Assembly (NCBI GenBank): GCA_030036915.1
Contig: JASHSC010000594.1
Location: 1-11,212 of the forward strand
Reading direction: 5' to 3'
Length of the DNA: 11,212 bases
Source of the DNA: Terriglobia bacterium
GTDB taxonomy: Bacteria > Acidobacteriota > Terriglobia > UBA7540
In this document: one piece after another, positions 6,015 through 11,212 of the stretch
Layout: the number at the start of each line of letters is the position of its first letter
How positions within the stretch are numbered: position 1 is the first letter of the stretch
Position numbers and translations under genes: made by a program
Notes under the pieces: model-generated
What the model was told of the DNA's origin: nothing
What the model saw: only the letters and a program-made list of their open reading frames with translations
Database searches by the model: none

Positions 6015-8501
6015 GTGCCTGAAACTGACCCCATTCGCCGCACGCTCGACCCGTTCTCGCTTGAGGCGCTGGAATTCCCCGCCGTCATCGAGATGCTACG
6101 CGGGTTTCTGTCCGGCCCCATCAGCGCTCCGCTGCTGGCGCGCGTGGGGCCGCACACGGACCTTCAAGAAATCCGGCGCGATTTGGATTTGGCGCGCGAG
6201 GCTCGGGAATATTTGCGCGAGGGAACGCGGCCGGGCCTGGGCGGGCTGATTGAACCCACACCGCTGCTCGACCAATTGCGCGTGGAAGGGCTGGCGCTTG
6301 AGGCCGTCAATATTCTGGCGCTGGTAGAAGTGGCGCGGGCGGCTCTGGACCTTTACCGCACGTTTACGCGGTCGCAGGCAGGTGACGCGGACGGCGCGCG
6401 CGGCCGAGGGTCGCAACATGAAGAGGCCGGTCGAGCCCCGGCTCGCAATTCATTCGGTCCTGCCGGTACTCCGCGGCTGGCGGAATTGGCCGGTGGAATT
6501 CCCGATTTCCGCACGCTGGTCGCCGACCTCGCCGACAAAATCAATCCCGATGGCACGGTGGATTCCTCCGCGAGCTCCGAGCTCGGCCGCGTGCGCCGGC
6601 ACATCGAGCGCGCCAAGGTGGAAATCCAATCGAGCCTCGAGCGCGTGATGCAGCGATTCTCCAAGGATTCCGTGCTGCAGGACGCTGTGGTGACTATTCG
6701 AAATGACCGCTTCGTGATTCCCGTCCGCGCGGAGGAAAAACGCCGCGTGGAGGGCGTGGTGCACGCAGCGAGCTCCTCCGGCGCAACGGTTTATATCGAG
6801 CCGCTTGAAACCCTCGGCCTCAACAACGAATTGGTGGAGCTTCAGGATCGCGAATTTGCCGAGGTTCAGCGCCTGCTGGGTGAATTCACGCGCCAATTGC
6901 GCGAGCGGCGCGACCACCTGAAGCGCGCCTCCGAAATTCTGGCGGAAATCGATTGGGCTTTTGCGCGCGGAACGTTCGCCGCACGATTCGACTGTACTGC
7001 GCCGGAGATCATCCCGAATCGGGCAATTTGTCTGAAGGGTGTCCGGCATCCGTTGTTGATTTCGGCACTCAGGGGCGAGAATGCTCGGATTATCCACCTT
7101 AACCTCGAACTCAAGCCTCCGAAACGAACGCTGATCATCAGCGGTCCCAACACCGGCGGAAAAACGGTCGCCCTGAAGACCATCGGCATCGTGGCGCTGA
7201 TGGCGCAGGCAGGAATCCCCGTGCCCGCGGAAGAAGTCAAACTGCCGCTCTTCAGCCGCGTGCTGGCCGACATCGGCGACCAGCAATCGATCGCCGCAAG
7301 CCTCAGCACCTTTTCAGCACACGTCACCAACATTGAGGCCATGGCGCAGGCCGCGGGGCCAAACGACCTGGTGCTGCTCGACGAAATCGGCGCTAGCACT
7401 GAGCCGCATGAGGGCGCGGCGCTGGCCGTGGCGATTCTCGAGCACTTTCGCCAGCGCGGGGCAATTACCGTGGTCACGACTCACCATTCGCGGCTGAAAG
7501 CCTACGCCGCCGAAACTGCGGAGGCAGCGAATGCGGCAATGGAATTCGACGAAGCGACGCTGCGGCCCACCTATCGACTGCTGGTCGGCTTGCCGGGAAA
7601 ATCGAGCGCCCTCGAGATCGCCGCGCGGCTGGGCCTTGAAACCAGCATCGTGGAAAGGGCCCGTTCACTCCTTGATCCCGTTGACGCGGAGGCCGCGGCG
7701 CTGGTGGCCGGCCTTCACCAGCAGCGGGCGGAGATGGACCGCCAAGGCGAGGCGCTGGAACTCCAAAGGCAGGAGCAGGAAAAGCGCCAAGCGGAATGGG
7801 AGCGGAAATTCCAGTTGGACCGCCGCACCCGCCTGCGGGAGCTGGATTCGCGCCTGGAAAGCACCCTGAAGCAATACGCTAAAGAGTGGGAGCAATCGCT
7901 TGAGGAATTGCGCCGGCAGTCCGCACCCGCCAAAGCTGTAGCGCGCGGCGAGCGAATTGCCGGCAATCTGGTGCGCGACGCCCGCGCCGAGTGGGACGCC
8001 CAGGTTCTGGAAGCTCTCGGCGGCGCCGCAGGCACGCCTCGGGGGCCGGCGGCCCTGCCGCTGGCGGTCGGCCAACGCGTGCAGGTCAGGAACGTCTCAA
8101 CTCCCGGCGTAATCAGCGCTCTATTGGACGATGGGCAGGTGGAAGTGGAGATGGGGCGGCTCAAAATGCGCGTCGGCAAGGATGAAATAACGCAAAGCAT
8201 GCCGGGTGGCGCGGCAACTCCCGTGCCGGCGGCGAAATCCCCATACCCAAGCAATGCCCCGGAGGAGCTCAACGTGATCGGCACCACGGCAGAAGAGGCA
8301 CGCGAACAGGTTGACAAGTTCCTGGACCAGGCGTTTCTGGCCGGCCGCTCACGCGTGCGCGTGATTCATGGCCACGGCAGGGGAATTCTACGCAGGACTC
8401 TGCATGAGATGTTCGCCGGCCATCCGCATGTCGAGAAGTTCTATCTGGCCACGCCGCAGGAGGGAGGAAGCGGAGCCACAATCGTCGAGCTGGCGAATTG
8501 A
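6015..8501 (+). CDS. mutS2: MutS2 family ATPase with C-terminal Smr domain
   Basis: An 828-residue homologue of MutS2 (RqcU), a cytoplasmic dimeric ATPase. It lacks the mismatch-recognition domain of MutS1 and is implicated in rescue of collided ribosomes (B. subtilis) and suppression of recombination (Helicobacter, Thermus). The N-terminal core/clamp runs to about residue 340 and contains the family stretch VIPVRAEEKRRVEGVVH. Walker A is GPNTGGKT (377-384), the MutS motif STFSAH is 431-436, Walker B is LVLLDE with Asp456-Glu457, and THHSRLKAYA follows. A charged coiled coil covers about 565-640. A KOW-like beta segment (QRVQVRNVSTPGVI) precedes the Smr domain (about 752-828), which has HGHGRGILR at 785-793. 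The usual LDLR/LDLH motif at the Smr start is here LNVIG. An extra Gly/Ala/Arg-rich stretch sits at about 119-153. The GTG at 6015 is the first start after an in-frame stop at 5961. Confidence 0.95.
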   Translation: MPETDPIRRTLDPFSLEALEFPAVIEMLRGFLSGPISAPLLARVGPHTDLQEIRRDLDLAREAREYLREGTRPGLGGLIEPTPLLDQLRVEGLALEAVNILALVEVARAALDLYRTFTRSQAGDADGARGRGSQHEEAGRAPARNSFGPAGTPRLAELAGGIPDFRTLVADLADKINPDGTVDSSASSELGRVRRHIERAKVEIQSSLERVMQRFSKDSVLQDAVVTIRNDRFVIPVRAEEKRRVEGVVHAASSSGATVYIEPLETLGLNNELVELQDREFAEVQRLLGEFTRQLRERRDHLKRASEILAEIDWAFARGTFAARFDCTAPEIIPNRAICLKGVRHPLLISALRGENARIIHLNLELKPPKRTLIISGPNTGGKTVALKTIGIVALMAQAGIPVPAEEVKLPLFSRVLADIGDQQSIAASLSTFSAHVTNIEAMAQAAGPNDLVLLDEIGASTEPHEGAALAVAILEHFRQRGAITVVTTHHSRLKAYAAETAEAANAAMEFDEATLRPTYRLLVGLPGKSSALEIAARLGLETSIVERARSLLDPVDAEAAALVAGLHQQRAEMDRQGEALELQRQEQEKRQAEWERKFQLDRRTRLRELDSRLESTLKQYAKEWEQSLEELRRQSAPAKAVARGERIAGNLVRDARAEWDAQVLEALGGAAGTPRGPAALPLAVGQRVQVRNVSTPGVISALLDDGQVEVEMGRLKMRVGKDEITQSMPGGAATPVPAAKSPYPSNAPEELNVIGTTAEEAREQVDKFLDQAFLAGRSRVRVIHGHGRGILRRTLHEMFAGHPHVEKFYLATPQEGGSGATIVELAN

Positions 8502-8673
8502 GCGGCGCATGGGGATGAGACCAGCCGCGCATCCTCACGAAAATGTTGCAACACCATCAGCACACAATGCGGCTTCGGCTCGGTTAGCACTTAAAGCCAG
8601 ACCTCCGCATCGGGGCAGCAGCCTCATTCCCGCAATTCCATCCCAATTATGCGTCGCCCCGCATAGAATAAAG
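8502..8673. other. Convergent intergenic spacer between mutS2 and the TPR gene
   Basis: The 172 bp contain no gene. A 6-bp stem TATGCG/CGCATA with a 6-nt loop lies at 8648-8665, and CGGGGC at 8611-8616 can pair alternatively with GCCCCG at 8656-8661. Either fold could help end transcription from one side, but no T-tract follows on either strand, so a terminator is only suggested. Confidence 0.35.
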
Positions 8674-10800
8674 CTACTGTGGACCCTGAACGGGACCGGA
8701 AGTTTGCGCCTTGAGCAACTCTTGGTAGGCCGTCTTATACCCGTCGTTATCGGGCTCGAGCTCATACGCCTTGCGAAATTCCTCGAGCGCCTGTTGCTGG
8801 TCGCCCTTGCTGAGGAGCGCTCGGCCGGACTCGTAGTGCGCATCGGCATCCTGGGGGTCCAAGCGCAACCATTCTTCTGCCGCGGCAATGGCCTCGTCCG
8901 ATCTCCCCGTATAAATCAGTGCCTCAACAAGCCCCTGGCGTGCACCCGTCGAGTCCATCGGGTTCAGTCGAATATCCTCCCGGTATTCCATTATGGCGCC
9001 ATCGCTGTCATGGTTTCGCGATAACAACCACGCGATACCTGCGTGCACCGCTGGGTAGTTCGGGTCCAGTTGTAAGACCCGGCGGTATTCCACCATAGCG
9101 GCATCATCATCCGTACCCGCTGCTGACAGAGCCGTCGCAAGCATAAAGTGCGTCCAGGGATTGGCAGGCTCCAGGGTGACGGCGTTACGCATCACGGGAA
9201 TAACCTCATCCGGGCTGACGCCGTTAATCCGGTTCTCCAGCATCACCATTCCCATTAGGGCGGCGTGGTTGCGCGGGTCCTCTTTCAATTTATCGAGGAA
9301 TTGGTTCCGTGCGGTTAATTCGTCCTGGCTTCCTGGGCGGTCGGGGAAGGTGTTCGCGGACCGCACCGCCGCGAACAGGCCAGCGCTTACTCCTAGACCT
9401 CTTAGCCACGACGACGGTGGCGACCATTTGTGAAGACCGTTCGTGACCCCTCTTTGCTTTACCACCTCGACAATGCGTTCGTGGGGCACTCCATCAATCA
9501 GGAGTGCCAAGAACTGGAACTGATCGAGGGGGGCATTCGGTTTGGCACTGGGGTCGGGTGGTGGTGGCGGGGGTCTGTTGAGAGGTGAAGACGTCAGAGG
9601 CGCGAGCAGCACTGCAAAATCCTTATCGCCACCCACCTTCACCATCTCGCCAGCCGCCGTGGGTGTCTGGACCGCTCGGGCCTTGTCAAGAAAGCTATCA
9701 GCGGATTTCAGATCGTTGGCCCGAGCCTCGCCGTCGTGCTCGATCTCAGCTTTCTGGCGATACATCATGTTGAGCCAGACAAAAACGTCGCGGTCGCCGG
9801 GCTGAAGCTCGAGGGCCTTTGACAGGGCATTCATGCCCTCTTCAACCAGCTTGCTATTTTGCGTTTCCAGCTCTGCGCGGGCGCTTTCTGGAAGGGGCTG
9901 CTGGCTGTTCGCCATCCCGAGCTGTTGCCGGAGCTGAAAATCGTGATTGTAACAAAGCATCCAATCCAGAAATCCCAGCGACAAGGCAGCCTGGGCGTCC
10001 GCGGGGTCGAGATTCCAGCGCTTTTCCTCGAACCCCCTGGCTTGATCAGGGTCCTTCAGAAGGAAGGCCACCACGCCCAAGCCGGCCAACGCCACCTTGT
10101 TGACGGCGTCGATCTTGACCACGTGCTCAAAAGCCTCTCGTGCCTGGACGCAGCGAGGGCAGTCCTTCTGCGATAGATCGGCTGGTGTGATCTGCTGCGC
10201 ATATGCGGAGCCGAGATAAAGCCAGGCCTTAACGGACTGAGGGTCGTTCTGGGCGGCCTTCTCAAGGTGTTTCGTCGCGGCCGTTAATTGCGAATCCTGG
10301 TACAGCGCGACGCCCTGGGCAAGTTCGTCCGGCCCGTTGGGTGATGCCGGGGCAGGCATCGAGCGATGCGGCGTGGTGCGCAGCGCGTCGATCAACTCGT
10401 CCTGAGCTCCCGCAACACGCAGGGTTTCAAGGTATTTTTCGTCGGCGACGAAATCAATCCCACGCTGCTTCACCAGCGCTACCGCGCGCCGGCTGGGCAC
10501 GCCTCCCACGACCAATTGCCCCACTTGCTCAGCAGTCAACGGCCGAGGCTCGGCCGCGCGCAGCGCGTCAATCACCTCCGCTTGCGCCCCGGCTTTCTGC
10601 AACGTCTGGAGATAACCCTCGTCGGGGGCAAAGTCGATGCCAACTTGCTTGATCTTACCGGCCAGCTCGGCGCTGTTCATGCCGAATTTCACCAGTTCTA
10701 GGACTTGCTCCTGGGTGAGGGGAGGGTTCTCGTGCTGCGACAAGGCAGGACGAGGAACTGCGGTAAGAAACACAATCAATGTGAATATCTGAACCTTCAT
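8674..10800 (-). CDS. Secreted TPR protein with N-terminal tandem 'GIDF' repeats
   Basis: A 708-residue, probably periplasmic or lipid-free envelope protein with no recognised catalytic motif. The start is the ATG at 10800, not upstream ATGs, because GAGGA (10812-10808) lies 7 nt before it and a clean signal peptide follows (residues 1-21, FTLIVFLTAVPRPALS). Two tandem ~55-residue repeats come next (27-81 and 87-141; pattern LTxEQVxxLV-x-G ... GIDFxxDExYLxTLxxAGAQ ... IDALR). A TPR block (about 158-375) includes a CPRC motif at 214-217, and a further helical part ends in VFVWLNMMYRQKAEIE. After a poly-Pro linker (410-415), a diverged third repeat seems present (about 424-481, GVPHERIVEVVKQRGV). 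A C-terminal array of about five TPRs (496-701) follows. TPRs normally scaffold protein-protein contacts; the partner is unknown. It converges with mutS2. Confidence 0.82.
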   Translation of the reverse strand: MKVQIFTLIVFLTAVPRPALSQHENPPLTQEQVLELVKFGMNSAELAGKIKQVGIDFAPDEGYLQTLQKAGAQAEVIDALRAAEPRPLTAEQVGQLVVGGVPSRRAVALVKQRGIDFVADEKYLETLRVAGAQDELIDALRTTPHRSMPAPASPNGPDELAQGVALYQDSQLTAATKHLEKAAQNDPQSVKAWLYLGSAYAQQITPADLSQKDCPRCVQAREAFEHVVKIDAVNKVALAGLGVVAFLLKDPDQARGFEEKRWNLDPADAQAALSLGFLDWMLCYNHDFQLRQQLGMANSQQPLPESARAELETQNSKLVEEGMNALSKALELQPGDRDVFVWLNMMYRQKAEIEHDGEARANDLKSADSFLDKARAVQTPTAAGEMVKVGGDKDFAVLLAPLTSSPLNRPPPPPPDPSAKPNAPLDQFQFLALLIDGVPHERIVEVVKQRGVTNGLHKWSPPSSWLRGLGVSAGLFAAVRSANTFPDRPGSQDELTARNQFLDKLKEDPRNHAALMGMVMLENRINGVSPDEVIPVMRNAVTLEPANPWTHFMLATALSAAGTDDDAAMVEYRRVLQLDPNYPAVHAGIAWLLSRNHDSDGAIMEYREDIRLNPMDSTGARQGLVEALIYTGRSDEAIAAAEEWLRLDPQDADAHYESGRALLSKGDQQQALEEFRKAYELEPDNDGYKTAYQELLKAQTSGPVQGPQ

Positions 10801-11212
10801 GAAGACATCCTCAGGTGTGGAGGCAGCACCTGGCGGTCCGGAGAACGCCGGCTTCATGGTATACATCATATCGGGAGGCACGACAAGGGCGAGGTGACGA
10901 CGAAGCTGTGAGCGTCTGCCGAGATCCGCGCTTTCTCGGCTTGCCCAAATCAGCCCGAGGTGAGTCGGGGAGAAATGCGGGGACGAACGCAACGATTACT
11001 GGTTTTTGGGAAACCAGCGAAACCTTTCATTCCCGTGTTTCCCTATACTTCCGCCATGTTTCCCGTATCTTTGAGTTTTTCCGCAGCCAATGTTTGTGTC
11101 AGGGTTGCACCAACTCCACGATCCGGCGTCGCTCCATCCGGTGAAAATGAGCCGTACCGCCTGAGCTTCTTGGCCGAATTGATGGGTAATTTTAAACTAA
11201 GGCCGCTTGCGT
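10801..11212. other. Intergenic region upstream of the TPR gene, to the window edge
   Basis: I see no convincing gene in these 412 bp. The 192 bp directly upstream of the TPR start are open in the same frame, but translate to low-quality sequence and contain the ribosome-binding site. TATGAT on the minus strand (10872-10867) is a possible -10 for the TPR gene, without a good -35. A pyrimidine-rich patch with repeated TTCCCGT words (11030-11036, 11060-11066) resembles the one upstream of mutS2. Confidence 0.5.
10999..11017. repeat. Perfect 7-bp stem-loop
   Basis: CTGGTTT (10999-11005) and AAACCAG (11011-11017) flank a 5-nt loop. No T-tract follows on either strand, so it is unlikely to be an intrinsic terminator. 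It could be an operator-like dyad or a small RNA-level structure. Confidence 0.4.

Noticed and set aside
6450..7286. 278-codon open frame on the minus strand inside mutS2
   Set aside because: It is antisense to the conserved MutS2 core, its translation matches no family I know, and long antisense frames are expected in high-GC genes.
8648..8665. Hairpin as a bidirectional terminator for mutS2 and the TPR gene
   Set aside because: The stem is only 6 bp and neither strand has a T-tract after it.
10801..10992. N-terminal extension of the TPR protein by 64 residues
   Set aside because: The extension has no signal-like or domain-like character, while the internal ATG at 10800 has a GAGGA site at the right distance and is followed directly by a signal peptide.
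11043..11212. Minus-strand open frame running in from the right edge, stop at 11043
   Set aside because: The visible 56 codons have no clear third-position GC bias and no motif I recognise, so a real gene end cannot be supported.
1..11212. CRISPR array, tRNA, rRNA or insertion sequence
   Set aside because: No regularly spaced direct repeats, no tRNA-like cloverleaf, no rRNA-like sequence and no transposase or integrase motif was seen on either strand.

Overview
The window looks like a piece of a high-GC genome from the Acidobacteriota or a close relative. That is an inference from gene style: a PadR regulator coupled to a HAAS-like membrane protein, large secreted TPR proteins with an N-terminal pair of 'LT-EQV ... 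GIDF ... LR' repeats, a bacterial Ig-like/GIDE protein and a short 'LFNEWK' protein are all combinations I associate with that phylum. No rRNA, tRNA, insertion sequence, phage gene or CRISPR array is visible. It reads as chromosomal sequence, not a mobile island.

Layout. Positions 1-1356 (+) hold the 3' part of a DacB/PBP4-type D-Ala-D-Ala carboxypeptidase, cut by the window edge just before its SxxK motif. A short dispersed-type palindrome (1378-1461) separates it from a LOG/lysine-decarboxylase-like nucleotide hydrolase (1525-2082, +). The next block is on the minus strand. A PadR regulator (3113-2769) overlaps by 8 bp a four-helix membrane protein (2776-2093), and a sigma70-type promoter and a near-perfect 24-bp dyad sit directly on the PadR start. 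Upstream of it lies a 679-residue envelope protein (5204-3165) with signal peptide, TPR, two Ig-like domains, TM, GIDE/BAM-like domain and TM, with its own promoter. Further upstream is a 108-residue hypothetical protein (5756-5430, -). On the plus strand follows a complete mutS2 (6015-8501) with ATPase and C-terminal Smr domains. It converges on a secreted TPR protein (10800-8674, -). The last 412 bp (10801-11212) contain no convincing gene.

How the parts relate. The only clear co-translated unit is padR plus the HAAS-like membrane gene, and the dyad suggests autoregulation. The other genes appear to be single transcription units. DacB, the GIDE fusion and the TPR protein all act in or across the envelope; MutS2 and the LOG-like enzyme are cytoplasmic housekeeping or accessory enzymes.

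The most interesting points are the TPR-Ig-GIDE fusion, whose predicted topology puts the GIDE domain in the cytoplasm; the duplicated, and apparently a third diverged, copy of an uncharacterised ~55-residue repeat in the TPR protein; and two genes (padR, mutS2) whose best promoters predict almost leaderless mRNAs. I see no clear new defence or mobile system.
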